A stretch of DNA of 64,000 nt from Lithospermum erythrorhizon. Its lineage: Eukaryota > Streptophyta > Magnoliopsida > Boraginales > Boraginaceae. Every line of letters starts with the position of its first letter. Within the stretch, counting starts at the first letter, position 1. The position numbers and the translations under genes were made by a program. The notes beneath the pieces were generated by a model that searched no databases, was not told the DNA's origin, and saw only the letters and a list, made by a program, of their open reading frames with translations. This document shows, in pieces, positions 35,692 through 48,600 of this stretch. The stretch covers positions 248,001 through 312,000 of the forward strand of contig JADFUC010001135.1 in NCBI GenBank assembly GCA_019722365.1, read 5' to 3'.

Positions 35692-35900
35692 GCCTTGGTG
35701 GAGTAAGTTGGTGGAGTATGCAGGCGCTGTGATCATAGTCGTGAATTCGATTTCCGTAAAAACAATTTCTTGGTCGAAACGCTGCAGCGAGAACTGCGCA
35801 GTGTGATTCTTAGTAGCGTGGTTCGAGGTGTGCGTCGTCCGAGATCTACCCCGATCTTGGCATTTCGATGGTAGGGTGTGGGTCTCCCGTTACAAAAAAG
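35692..35900 (+). mobile_element. tRNA-derived SINE with 14-bp target-site duplication
   Basis: 209 bp beginning GCCTTGGTGGAGTAAG and ending in an A-rich tail (CAAAAAAG). A TTGGTGGAGTAAG segment resembles an A box and GAATTCGATTTCC, about 45 bp further, a B box. The direct repeat AGGTAACGATGCCC (35678-35691) and AGGTAAGGATGCCC (35901-35914), differing at one base, flanks it. The near-perfect duplication suggests a fairly recent insertion. Confidence 0.75.
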
Positions 35901-35914
35901 AGGTAAGGATGCCC

Positions 35915-38900
35915 CCACATATTTGAAAATATCGTTATTGACATTCCTCAATAATTACAAATCTTCAAATCAAATTGATTAAATGTTTTTGCACCTAAAG
36001 GTCATTTTTGAAATGTTAAACTCAACAACCTACATTTATTGATATTATTGTTATCTTCTCTTTGGGACCCTTTATGAAGATGGACAATATGAAAGAAGAT
36101 GAAACACTTTTAAGACTTCTCTGAGGTGAGACTACTGACTACTCATAAAACATGTAGCTATTTGATTGTCCCATGGTGTTGGATTTTCCCCTCAACAGCA
36201 AGCAATAAGGTTCCTTTCGAGTAAACAAATAAACTCATACTATTTTTTCAATTGGTAATTTATTCCAACAGTAATACTACCTCTGACCTCCATAAAAATC
36301 CACCAAAAAATTATTGTCCAATTATTTTGTAATGAAAATTAATAAATTTTGGAGTATTAATTAACACACATACCATGTTAATAGTAAAATGTATTGAAAT
36401 ACTATTTTTATGATATATTTTTATCAAATAGTATACATATCCATAAATTTTGTGTGTGCGCTTAAAATAATATGGAGTAGTAATTAATTAAGTGATATAG
36501 TAATTTATAGTGATTTATTTGCATAGTAACTTAACTAAAAATTATCATATATTATGAAAATATTAGTTGATCAAAATAAGACATGTTTTTGGTATGTTTA
36601 TACAGATTTGTGAGCATGAATTAGCTTAATAAGTTATTATACGGAGTATTATATATTGTATTACAGGATATAAAAATCAATATATAATAACAAAAGCCTA
36701 CGTATTTAAGAACCGTTCTTAAGGTTTATACTTAACAATCTAATATTTTTTACTCACCATTTTAGATTATAAGAAGCTCTAAAGAATCCTTTAATGATTG
36801 AAAATTACTTAACATTTTGTGGGGGATGTCTTGCATAATTTGCAGCTGTAAGATTGGGCATCAACATCACCAGCATGTCCCCTGTCCCAAACTCGTATGA
36901 GACAGAAAGTATATCAATTACATATCCTTAAGAAGAAAGGCTTGAAAGTGACATTAGATCTCTATAAAATTAAGATTCCAAATAAAAAGAAAATACAACA
37001 ACTTATTGCCCCTGAACTGAATTATCTTCGGGACTTATTCTGCTTGGCTGGATGTGAATTCAACATTGGTCTAATGGTGTAATACAAATTATCTCCTGCG
37101 ATGCCCTCATGTTTTTAGGTTTTTTTATATATATAGTTAAATTTAACTACGAATATTTTAATTATTTAGCCTACTCTGGTTTAAAAGTTATTGACCCATG
37201 TTCATAGGGCCTGGGGGCCTGGTGGTATTCGGCTAAAGCAATAAAGAAATTTAAAAAAAAAGGTATTATATTCGTATTATTTCGTTTTTATAGAAATGTC
37301 AATAAGCTTTTATGAATTTCCAACAAGACTCTTACTCTTTTTCTTCATAAGTGGATATGAAAATGCATACCAAAAATCATTCATTGCATGACTAGTTGAC
37401 TCTTTTTCGTTTCTTTATAAAATACTAGAATTAGTTCAAAATAATCAATTTTCTTATTGGATAAATAAATAATCAAATATAAGCAATATCAAACATGCTC
37501 TAAATCTCATAATTTATTACAATTTCTATTAATTATCCCAAAAAGAATTTGATATACTCAAATCTATTGGTTGAGTAACAAGTGCCAACATACTCCTAAT
37601 CACAAATTCCTAGCTAATTAGCCTAATTTACTATTATGCATGTATTGGCCTCTTAAATCATATCGATTTATATCTAATTTTATACTACAAGCTAACTGAT
37701 GTCATTATAAACAGGTGGAACACAAAAACTTGTGAATTTATATATGGATAAGTCACACGAGTTGAATATATAAAAGGTTGGAAGCACAAGAAAACAAGAT
37801 GAAGAAACAATGAAAAAATGGTAAGCATAAGATGACCAATGAAAGAAACCATGAAACTGCAACCAGACTTATAATCAATTACAGAAGAAGAAGAAGAACT
37901 CAGACAATAATCCCACTTTAACTGCCCCTTTTTAGCTCTCATCATTCGTCCAATATAACCTGTTTGGTATCTAAAACTTACTAGCTTGGAATTTATGTAT
38001 TTTTCTTATTAGACTCCCTTGGAGATTAGCATTTGTTTTCTTGGCTAATATTCTAGTAAGGTTGGGAACAACAACATTAATCGAATAGTTTAGTGGACTA
38101 ACATGGGTTGATTAGATATAATTGAGTAGTAGTAATAGTTTATTGATCAAATCATGAGAGAAAAAATCATATTAGTGGCAAACAATGAAGGGTTGAATGT
38201 CTTAAAGATCATTCACATCAGTTTATCATCGGTTCTACAAAACCACTTACCATTAATATTGATTTTATTAATGACAACTATCGAGATAAAAATTGCAACA
38301 TAATTAGTTACACTTCAAAAAAATGTAAAACCGCCACACTAGCGGTATCTCGAGGTCTCTGCCCTGGATAAAATTAAAAGACAATTTCATCTTTCTTTTC
38401 ATGAGATAATTAAATTTTTGAGTATGTGTATTTAGCACATTGTGCTTTTACATTCCCATTTAACAACTCTATCTATTTAGGGATCAAATACAGCAGATTG
38501 AAAGTTGTCGATTTAAACTGATAAGTCAAATTTTTGTTTTATATTTTCAGTTCACTTAAATTTGCTATGATTACGTATAAAATTGGAATATTAACGAGTT
38601 TATTTATCACGTAAGCGTATAAATTGGATATTAAAAATTCAAAAAGACTCATTGGAGAAATACCTCTACTATTAACATCTTTTGCTTTTGGATATTAAAC
38701 TTAACAACGAATTTATTTATTGGGTAAGCGTTTTTTCTTTTCAACTTTGGCCGATCTATTATTTTATTAAATCAAACGGAAATCCACTTAGCATAAATGT
38801 AAATTAGGAATTGAATAAACATTAATTTTTCGGAGAAATTTTATAAGAAAAATGCGGACCTTCTATTAAATGAGTTTTTGTCTATTGTTATAGTACGTTT

Positions 38901-39820
38901 GTATTCCGTGAATCAAGGTTAAATTTTTTAATTGAAGTTTTCTTTTTTATATTTACTAGATTAATCAATGTTAAATGATTCACTCCATTGTTATTAACCA
39001 TCAAATTTGGTTGAAATGTAGATGAATGCATGACATTTTCATTTATATTTCATCTTATTTTACCCCGATTCACATCGAGAAATAAAACAATATCCAAACA
39101 ACATTTCAAAATATTTATCTCAATTCACCTCGATTATCCTCTCCTAAGTTAATTTTCAAAATTTAAATTCATCCCGATCCAAGCAGACCATCATAGAAGA
39201 AGTTACTCGAGTGGTTGAAATGTTAAAATGGTTTGGGATAATTTAAAAGGTTGGTTAGTCAAGTTAAGCGAATAGTCTAGTAGAAAAAATTCTTGCTAGC
39301 GACCAAAAGGTCTCGATTAGAAACCCGGGCTGCTATAAGCACCCCAAAGAGTAGAGAAATTGGGTGTGAAATTACTATTTTAGCCCCCTATTTGTAAGTG
39401 TAGTGTTTGAGGAAGTTCCATTTAAGAGCAAAATAGTCATTTCGTACTTTTTTACACTGTTTTAATTATTACTTCCCTTCGTTCAAACTCAACTCATGCT
39501 AATATTAAAAAAAATTGGTTAACAAATAAAATATTGGCAACCTCTATAAGCACATATAAACTTTGTTAAAAGTATATATTGTAATAATAATATTTATCCC
39601 TACTGTTTGGGTGTGTAGTTGTTCAAAACTCTTCTCGATCACTAAATTCATATAAAAAAAATTGGTTAGTCAAATTAAATATTGGAAATAGTCGTGGGAG
39701 TCAAAATTAGAGATTTTGGTCAACTTTCAATTCTAGGGTTTGTTCATCTCTCTTCAATATTTTGAATTAAGAAATTGGACAAATTATGATTGAATATAGT
39801 TGAATATTAAATTGTATGAA
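35915..39820. other. Long AT-rich intergenic region upstream of ADA2
   Basis: Mostly AT-rich, no supported gene. The only coding-like signal is at 36826-37082 (see the separate entry). The 86-codon minus-strand frame at 37945-37685 has a serine run and a hydrophobic stretch but no recognisable family. The ADA2 promoter should be within the last kilobase. Confidence 0.45.
36846..37082 (+). pseudogene. Possible decayed exon with a zinc-knuckle-like motif
   Basis: After an acceptor-like TTTGCAG at 36839-36845 the frame reads CKIGHQHHQHVPCPKLV and then stops. A shifted frame stays open to 37082 and reads YQLHILKKKGLKVTLDLYK and APELNYLRDLFCLAGCEF. The Cys/His spacing recalls a CCHC finger whose first Cys pair lies upstream. 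I do not recognise the protein. It could be a broken exon or chance. Confidence 0.25.
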
Positions 39821-42800
39821 ATGGGTCGTTCTCGTGCTCCTCCTCACTCCACTGATGCATTAGATCTTACTCAAAGGTCACTTTTCTATTTTATTTAATT
39901 TCATTTCATTTTTTCTGCCAACATGCAATAATTTTAATTTTAAAAAAAATACCATTTTGTTCTTTTTAGTTTAATTATTGGGAAAGTTAATTTTTTTTAT
40001 TGTTATTTTAGTAGAGGGGGGAAGAAGAAAAAGACTTCACCAAATGTGGATGCAGCTGAAAATGCTACTACTGGTATGCTTATACTTTGTTTATATGAAT
40101 TCTCAATTTTATTGTCATTTTTTTGGCTTAATTTGAGACACAGTATTAGGGCTGAGCAAGGAAAACTCGAATAACTCGATAGGGGTTGAACTTTTTCGAG
40201 TCGAATTGAGCACAACTGGGTTTGATCCGGTTTGACTCGTTCAGGCCTACACAGTATTGGCTGACATTTATTTATATACTCGGTCCATTGTTAAAAGGTC
40301 GTCTAGTGTCAAATTTAGATGAATGATCAACATAGGCTCCCGCTTAAGCGGGGTTAGGTGGGGTCGGGTATTATGCAAGTTTACGGAAAAGCCGGGATGT
40401 TTTGATTTTTTCGAACTCTTGTTTCGAGTTGGGTTCAAATCCTATTTTTTAGGAGTTGGATCTTAATCAAGTCGGGTCGAACCCAATACTCCAACAAGTT
40501 CGGGTCTGGTCGGGCCTGGTACAACTGGTTCAATCTGGTTCGACTCGTTCAAATGCCTAATTTTACCTTTGTGATAGTAGGGAGGATGTCTCCGAACTGC
40601 CCCAAGAGTGAAATGCAAACAACTATCTATGACTTCACAAATGATAAGAGGCATCGGTAGTGTCATGAGCTCTAAGTATTACCGACTTGAATTTATATGA
40701 ATGACTTTTGAAATTTTGAACTCTTTAAGTATTTTTTTTTTTAATATTTGGTAGAGAATGTATCAAATATAGTATTTTCAACCTAGTTTACTATTAAGGC
40801 AATAGTTTTGATTCAAATTATTGTTATGATTGTCAATTAAGGCCAAAGTTAGTTATTTTGACCATCGAAAATCAAACTAAACATAATTTTAGGGATGGAG
40901 GAGGATGTATACATTTGCTATTTTTGTTTGGGAATTCATATGAGGTTTTGGAACTGTCTTTGTGAAGTTTGTTCTTTTTGGATTCTACCATTCTTTGATG
41001 TTGATCTCTTTTTTGTCTTTGTTGCTTCCTCAAAGCTGGTCATGGAACGAGCCATACGAACGATGCCTTATACCATTGTAACTATTGCCACAAGGATATG
41101 TCTGGTCAACTTCGGATTAAGTGTGTAGTTTGCTCTGATTTTGACCTTTGTGTTGAATGCTTTTCTGTCGGAGCTGAAGTGAAACCTCATAAATGCAATC
41201 ATCCATACAGAGTTATGGTTAGTTCCCTTCTCCGCTTTAGCTTTGGCTTTCACGGAGTTAAGTTACTTTGCTATTATGCTGCTCAGCAATAGACGTCTAG
41301 ACAGAGTGATTAGGCAGCTGAGACGAAGTTATTTATAGAAAGGCTTATTGATATTAGAAAATGTTTCTCCTATGCCCCTGGTTTTATGGAATTTTTATAG
41401 CTGGATTCACTGTTCTGCAGGATAATTTGTCATTTCCGCTTTTATGTTCTGATTGGAACGCCGATGAGGAGATCCTTCTCCTGGAGGTATTCCTATTCAT
41501 GTATCTATGTTTTTCAAATTGATATTACTTATCTAATCCATGGACTATATTGATAATTTTAGCCTAATGCTTTTTCACTCCACTCATTGCCAATGACACT
41601 CCACTTGTAGTGTAAAATTGGATCCAAAATAATATAGAAGTGAAATGTCATTATCAAAAAATGGAGTGTGAAAATCATTACCCTATTTTTCAATTCTAAC
41701 AAAGTGAACTAAGTACTAAGTAGAAAATAATATCCATGTTGAGGGTTTCGATGTTCTTGCATTCTTTATTTAAATTTTATAAGGTTATTAAATCTTAAAA
41801 CCTTTCTTATTTCTTATAAGGTAGCATAAAAACTGCAGGCTGTTGAAATGTATGGATTAGGGAACTGGGCTGAAGTTGCTGAGCATGTTGGAACAAAGAG
41901 TAAATCAAAATGTATCGATCACTTCAATTCTGTATACATGAACTCCCCGAGCTTTCCGCTTCCGGTACGTCAAGTTCAGTTTATGAATTTTTTCAATGTT
42001 AATTATTTGATAACTAATAAAGTAATAAACGTGGTTATACTGTCCTTCAATCTTATGCTGTTTTTATCTTGTAGGACATGTCTCATGTTATGGGAAAGAG
42101 TAGAGAAGAGCTCCTTGCCATGGTGAAACATGAAGATGATAGCACGAAAGGTAAGCTCATCAATATACTCTTCGTGCTTGTCTTTAGCTGCTCCCAAAGT
42201 ACATAATTGACTGCTCGTGAAAGTTTAAGTGATAGGTGACATGTTAATATAACCTTCCCATGAGAATTAGCTGCTCCGAAAATACATAATTGTCTTTAGC
42301 TGCTCCCAAAGTACATAATTGAACACCTTCAATTGTGGAGTTGAAAAATATATTTAGTAATTTTAAATGTGTCAGGATTCCATACTATTGAAGAAGCTGT
42401 TGTCAAAGATGAGGACTCATTCTCAGATAGAACCAAGTACGCATTGTTCCTTCAATGGGCATCTTGCTTGTCAATTTATAACATGTGATGCCTTAATCCT
42501 CTATTCCTGTAATCATGCATATTATGTTCAGGGTTGAAGATTCGACGAAAGAACTTCCAGCTGGGAAATCTTCTCCCTGCTTAAGTCCTCGTATGTCCTG
42601 TACCTTTATAATTGTATTTGTTATATTCATGAGGCAACCTTTTCTCACCATCCTTCTAAAAGGAAATCCTGCTTACTAAGGAAAGCTGACACGGAAGTAA
42701 ACAGACTTCTAACGTGAAATTTATTTTGAAAAGGCAAAGAGAAATATGATAAATGCATTACAGAATTTTGAAATATTTTTAAAGCTGTATCTGATATGGT

Positions 42801-45026
42801 ACTGACAATTTTAGATGTGCATCATGAATAGGCTCTAGAGATGTTCCTAGTGGTGCTGTCAAATCCATGGCTACTTTGAAAAGGGCTCCAGGCATAGTCC
42901 AAAATAAGGATAGTGTTGGTGGCATCAAATTGGAAGGTACGAGCTTTTTATATGCCTACATTAATTATGATACTAACTTATGTTATCCTTCCACGCAACC
43001 TATGATCTTCCTTCTAGAAAGTCTTCACATCTTAACCTAGTGGCTTACAGCACATGCTTGATTGGCTGAAAAATGATCTGATGTACTAGTTAACTGAGAA
43101 AGCTAAAAGGACACCAGTATACCACCCGTGATCCATCAGAATTTGATGACAATAGATTTGTTTAATGATTATTAATAAGTTGAGGCCAAGTTCTTGCTGT
43201 TAATTCATAATTTTTTCTAGATGGGAGCATTGGAGAGAAAAAACCTAAGCTTTCCACAGATGAACATCTAAACCCAACAGGATTGTGTGGCTATAACCCG
43301 AGGAGGCAAGAATTTGATATTGAATATGACAATGATGCTGAACAGTTACTGGCTGAAATGGAGTTTAAGGAAACAGATACTGATTCTGAACGGGAACTCA
43401 AAATTCAAGTCTTACGTGCTTACTCAGTTAGGTACATTGCTTTCTTCTGGTTAGCCTTAGTTTTATGAATAATTTACTTAATTTTTATACTTAATTTTTA
43501 TGTGTTACACGAGTACACCGCTTTGTTCCCATTTTCCCTTCCCTTAGGGCTTTTAACTTAATTTATCCAACCGTCCATATAATTCTTGACAGACTTGATG
43601 AAAGGAAGCGGAGGAAGGATTTCATATTGAAGAGAAATTTACTTGACCCTGGTCCTTTTGAGAAGAACCTCTACCTTGAAGGGAAGGAGATTTGCCAACG
43701 CTATCGAGTATTTTTGCGATTTCACTCAAACGAGGAACATGAGGAACTGCTGAGAAGTCTCATAGAAGAGCAACTGATTTTGAAAAGAATACAAGATCTT
43801 CAGGTTTTACATCATTTGTTTTATCTGGCTTTTTTACAATTTGCTACCCTGTTGAATGGAAATTTGAAGAATGGTGTAGGTTAAGGGAAAAACTGAGCAG
43901 AACTGTAGGTTATTATGTTCATGCTATTTCATAGTCAAACAATGCCAACATTAGCTTTTTGGTCTCCGACTTATTGACTTTTTAAGTGATAGCGAGGTAT
44001 GAAGAAGCTGTGCCAAGACCATAGAGGTTTTGGTTGCATCCTTACTGGAGGGCAGGTGTTTGCCATGTACGGGAAACAAAAAAGGAAAAGAAAAGAAATA
44101 TGGCAATGGCTTGATGAACTGCTAATAGATTAAAACTTTGTAATTTCAGTATTGCACTTAAGTAAGAGGGTAATTCACTAATTTTTTAGATACTTGGAGG
44201 CCATGAATTGGTGATCTCCACGTTGTCCTTCTGACATATGTTGGAGAATTGTTGAAATTATAAATATCTAATAATGTAAACACTTGCCTGATCAATCCAA
44301 ATTTAATGCATTGCCATCGATTACATAACTTGATCTGTAGTTCTGTCAAATTGGCATCCATATATGCACTTTGTTTTAGCTCATACTGTCACACATAACT
44401 TTGGACAACAATGCAGGATGCACGTGCTGCTGGATGCCTCACATCTGCTGATGCCGAAAGATTTATTGCCCAGAAGAGAAAACTGGAATCTAAAGGAAGT
44501 GGTTTAGAAATGAAGGAGAGTCATCCAACTGGTTCTGGTGGAAAGTCCATGCAACGGGTAACTCATTTAAGAGATATAGACAACAGTCCTGGTGTGCAAA
44601 CTGGAGGCCCTAATGTTTTGCAACCTGCTCTAAAGGACGCTTCACTAGTGAAAACCGAGGTTACTATTTCAAATAATTTAGATAAGTGGGACGTGACGGG
44701 ACTTCTGGGGGCCGAGTTACTATCTGAAACTGTAAGAAATGTTATAAGCACCAATCACATTGTTGTTAATTGCTACTATCCAACAGGTTTCCATCATTGC
44801 TCACAACATTGTTTTAATGCAGGAGAAACAGCTGTGCAGTGAAATCAGAATTCTCCCAATACATTATCTTTCTATGGTGCAGACATTATCAAAGGGGATT
44901 TTAGATGGAAACATCACTGAAAAAGCAGATGCCCATGGCCTTTTCAGAGTGGATCCAAGCAAGGTTGATAAGATATATGATATGGTTCTGGAGAAGGGGA
45001 TTACCACGCAGCCACAACAGGAATGA
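39821..45026 (+). CDS. ADA2A: Transcriptional adaptor ADA2 (ADA2a-like), 13 exons
   Basis: Exons: 39821-39876, 40012-40073, 41036-41217, 41421-41486, 41839-41964, 42075-42150, 42376-42436, 42532-42590, 42832-42936, 43221-43431, 43593-43803, 44417-44731, 44823-45026. They sum to 1,734 bp, 577 residues plus stop, with every junction GT-AG and in frame. The start is MGRSRAPPHS, the family's usual MGRSR. Residues about 52-98 are a ZZ zinc finger (CNYCHKDMSG, IKCVVCSDFDLCVECFSVG). Residues about 110-155 are a SANT/Myb domain (DWNADEEILLLEAVEMYGLG). A middle ADA box region has EYDNDAEQLLAEMEFKETDT and RLDERKRRKDFILKRNLL. The C-terminal part is a SWIRM domain (SKVDKIYDMVLEKGI). ADA2 links GCN5 histone acetyltransferase to SAGA-type complexes in the nucleus. 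Wording such as DNLSFPLL and WDVTGLLGAELLSETE is closer to ADA2a than ADA2b. The acceptor of exon 2 could also be three bases later. Confidence 0.93.
40147..40249. mobile_element. Tiny hAT-like MITE in ADA2 intron 2
   Basis: 103 bp starting TAGGGCTGAGC and ending GTTCAGGCCTA, inverted ends matching at 9 of 11 positions. The 8-bp repeat CACAGTAT lies directly outside on both sides (40139-40146, 40250-40257). An 8-bp duplication with TAGGG ends is the hAT signature. No coding capacity. Confidence 0.8.
40300..40565. repeat. Possible second related hAT-like fragment in ADA2 intron 2
   Basis: GGGTCGGGT- and TTCGAGTTGGGTT-type motifs fill this part, and it ends GACTCGTTCAAATGCCTA. That resembles the end GACTCGTTCAGGCCTA of the neighbouring MITE. 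The left end and target duplication are not clear. Confidence 0.35.
41563..41690. repeat. Imperfect inverted repeat (MITE-like) in ADA2 intron 4
   Basis: The left arm CCTAATGCTTTTTCACTCC (with CATTGCCAATGACACTCCAC following) pairs imperfectly over about 45 bp with the right arm, which on the other strand begins GGGTAATGATTTTCACACTC. The whole is about 125 bp and could fold as a hairpin. TTA-type flanks hint at a Tourist-like element but are not clean. Confidence 0.5.
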
Positions 45027-45611
45027 AGAAATCCCTTGAAAGTATGAGTTTACGATCAAGTAGTTCTATGGGACAGAGCATTGTAAAATGATTCTTGTTC
45101 TAGGTAGAAGAAAGATCTGTAAATATGTAGTTAACGATGAGAGAGCCATGTTGGTAATAATACCATGTCTTTTAGATAACACTATATGCTTACTAGTTCT
45201 AACTTCTAATTTGATTGTGGAATGCCAAATTAGTAAACCTGAAACCTCTGATATGCCATACTCCCAGTTTTGATCTTATTTAAGCTGCTAATCTTTTACA
45301 GTTTATTTTAGCAATCTTGTATTTTACACTCTTTGGGTAAATTACATTTATGGAAATATTATGACATTAAGAGGATGTTGGCAGACTGAGACAGAAGAAG
45401 AATGGTCAATCTACCAAAGTTACTGGGCATTATATTTGCAACATTGGTCTGAATTAATTTTTCAGTACATGTAAGCCACATATTTCCATTATAGTACAGA
45501 GATAGTCATCTTTCACTAAAAAAAAGGATGATCATGCAACTGCAGGTGATCTGAAATCAACTCTGTTCTTTTGCTATGCAAATAAATATTGTAGACTGAT
45601 ACTGTTCACTA
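45027..45611. other. Shared 3' region between ADA2 and G6PDH
   Basis: 585 bp between two convergent stop codons. It must hold both 3' untranslated regions. AT-rich with several AATAAA-like words (for example near 45581), none of which I can assign with confidence. No further gene seen. Confidence 0.55.
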
Positions 45612-48600
45612 TCAATCTTCACCACTAAGGTCTCCCCATCTGACATTATATTTGGCAGCCAGATAGTGTGCTCCCACAGGTCCTCTACTGCCATAAGGAT
45701 ATAGCTCTGGTGCAATCTTTTTCTCTTCTAGTTCCTTCAACAACGGGGTGAATAATGCCCATGCAGCATCAAGCTCATCGCTGCGAATGAAAAGTCTTCT
45801 TTCTCCTTCAATCGCGTCTAAGATGAGTCTCTCGTAAGCATCTGGTATCTCTCTTGTATACCTTGACATACAAAGGGGGGAGGGTCGAGAGGGTAATACA
45901 GAGTGCAAGTCACAACAAGAGTGCATCCATATATTAATTATTCAGGGAAAAACATAAACGCATCCCAACTCACATATAGGTATTTTAACACTCACCTTGC
46001 TTTATAAAGCAGATTTAGGTCACTACGATCAAGTTTCATCCCTAGACCAGGGACCTTGTTGTTTATCTTCAAGTATATTGCCTCATCTGGCTGTACTCGA
46101 AGCACCAACTCATTTGTCGCTTTGTCCAAGTCGGCTCCGAAAGTGCGTTTGTATAAATTTCCAGGTACATGTCTGAATTGAACTCTTATCTCTGCCCTGT
46201 ACTCAAGTTGAAATACAACTATTACTGAACATGAAATGAAAATGCAGATTTTATAGACACACCATTAGGAAAGGCATAACTACCGCTTTGTGTGGAGAGC
46301 TTTGCCTGCTTTCATGAGAAAAGGTACCCCATCCCAGCGAGCATTATTTATAAAGAGTGCGGCAGCAGCAAATGTTGGAGTGATACTGTCTTTTGCCACA
46401 GTTGGGTCATCTGTATATCCTTGATACAATTTACCACCCTTGCTATGGCCTTTGTATTGGCCTACAATCACGTCGTCGAGCTGCAATGGCTTCATAGACT
46501 TTAAAACTTTAACCTAAACCAAAAGCGGTGTCCATCTCAGTCATACTTCTGACACTAAGCAACCTCAGTATTGCTACTTTATTTTCCAGAATTCTCCAGT
46601 TCAGCAGGAGTTCTACAGTGTGCTCTCATTTTCGCTCAGGTTAGAGATAATCATTTACTTATCATTGTTAATATAGTCGGTACTCGATATGGTTACAAAT
46701 TAACATCTGAGTAGTAATCCAATAGATTAACATGAAATAAAATTTGTAGAGTAATCGAATAAATAAGAATATCACCTTTTCATTCCTTACGTCTTCAGCA
46801 TCTAAGCTAACCGGTGTCTCCATTGCAAATAATGCTAATATTTGCAGTAGATGATTTTGCATTATGTCGCGGATGATACCATAGTTATCAAAATACCTGG
46901 GACGCATATAAAACAAGTTAGTTAATATTTAAAAGGGTCTGTCTATGTCTGCTGCAGTAACAAAGATCAACTCACCCTCCCCGTCCCTCTGTTCCAAAAT
47001 CTTCAGAAAAAATGAATTGCACATTGCGGATGTAATTCCTGGACCAAAGAGGCTCGAACACCAGATTTGAGAACCGCAATACTGATAAATTCTCAACCAA
47101 CTCCTTTCCTAGGTAATGGTCAATTCTGTCCACAAGTATTCAATGTTTACACTCAACCATATCCTAAATTAATAATAAAGTAAGATAAACAAATGCAATA
47201 AAATACCGAAATATTTGTTCTTCAGTGAGGTACTGCTTCAGATATTTGGTCAGCTCTCTTGAAGACTCAGCATCTTTGCCAAATGGTTTTTCAACAATGA
47301 CCCTTGTCCATCCATTTGAAGAAGCTGCTTTAGTACTCGCACACTTCACCACATCCAGAAAAATGTTTGGAGGTATTGATAAATAAAACAACCTGTTCGA
47401 CACTCTACCACCCTGCAGAACAGGAATCACAGTCTTAACTTTTGTTTTTAAGATGTTCTTCCAAACAGAAACTTCATGGCATTAGTGATGCATCACTAGG
47501 TGAGCTAATAATATATTGATCTTTAAGGCTCCCTTTACTAACTTATGGGGCAACATCATGATGCATGCACATGTATCTACTAATCCGCCATGTATGATGC
47601 ATATTTAGAAGAATATCTTCAAATGGAAACAAAAAGTTACGTGATTCTATCCTTTCCCCAGTTCCTGACATGGATGAAACCACATTATTGACTCCAGGTC
47701 TCAATAGCTCCTATCAGTAGTTCAATTCAATGTTGTGTGAAATGATTATGATATCGAACTACTTTACATTTCAGAAGGCCTTAGGGCATCAAACTGTGCT
47801 TGAGAGTCATGACTCTAAATTTGACTAGTTATGTTAAACCAGGCAATTTACAAGGAAAAAGAAAGAAAATGAGAGGAAGCACCTCCTTTTCAGCCAGTTT
47901 ATTGCCCAATTCCGCAAAATGCTCTTCGGAGTTGTATTGACCGGAATGATAAAAGCATCTTTGAAGAAATTTTGTCATTTTGTCCTCACAGTTTTCTCTG
48001 GGCAACGTTAATTTTATCAGCACTAGAAAAAGGTATACTAAATGATAAATGCCATACTCGATTTCAATAAATGGCTCACTTCTTATCCACTCTACAAGTC
48101 AGGGTCCTGCTTATCATGTTTCTCAGCTCCTCATCATCCATTTTAGTCCGAGCATAGCCAAACACAATAAAATTCTGCATATGTATGATTAAATACATGT
48201 TAAAGAGAGGATTTAATGATGACAATTGCTTTTACTTAAGATATCCAAGATCTATCAACTTTTAAACACAACACTCAATCATGGTATTTGAAGATCGAAC
48301 CTCAGGTAGCCAATCTTCATAGTATAGAGCGAACAATGCAGGAAATATCTTCTTCTTTGCAAGGTCCCCTGAAGCCCCAATGACTGTAATGCTAAGAGTG
48401 GTCTCAGCATCCTTAAACTCCGACAAGGATGATTCTTCTACAATACTCTTCGCAGCAGCTGATCCTGTTTCATCAATGGCGAAACCCAACACGTAGATGA
48501 ACTTATAACACTAAGAGAATGTCTTGATACATCTTTTTTCAGCTTATAAGTAAGCTCCCTGGGCTATCTCTTCTAGCTTTTTATGCAACACCTTAATTAT

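Noticed and set aside
37685..37945. 86-codon minus-strand frame with a serine run and hydrophobic stretch
   Set aside because: Could be a small membrane peptide, but the serine run is an AGA repeat and the rest is low-complexity; no family support.
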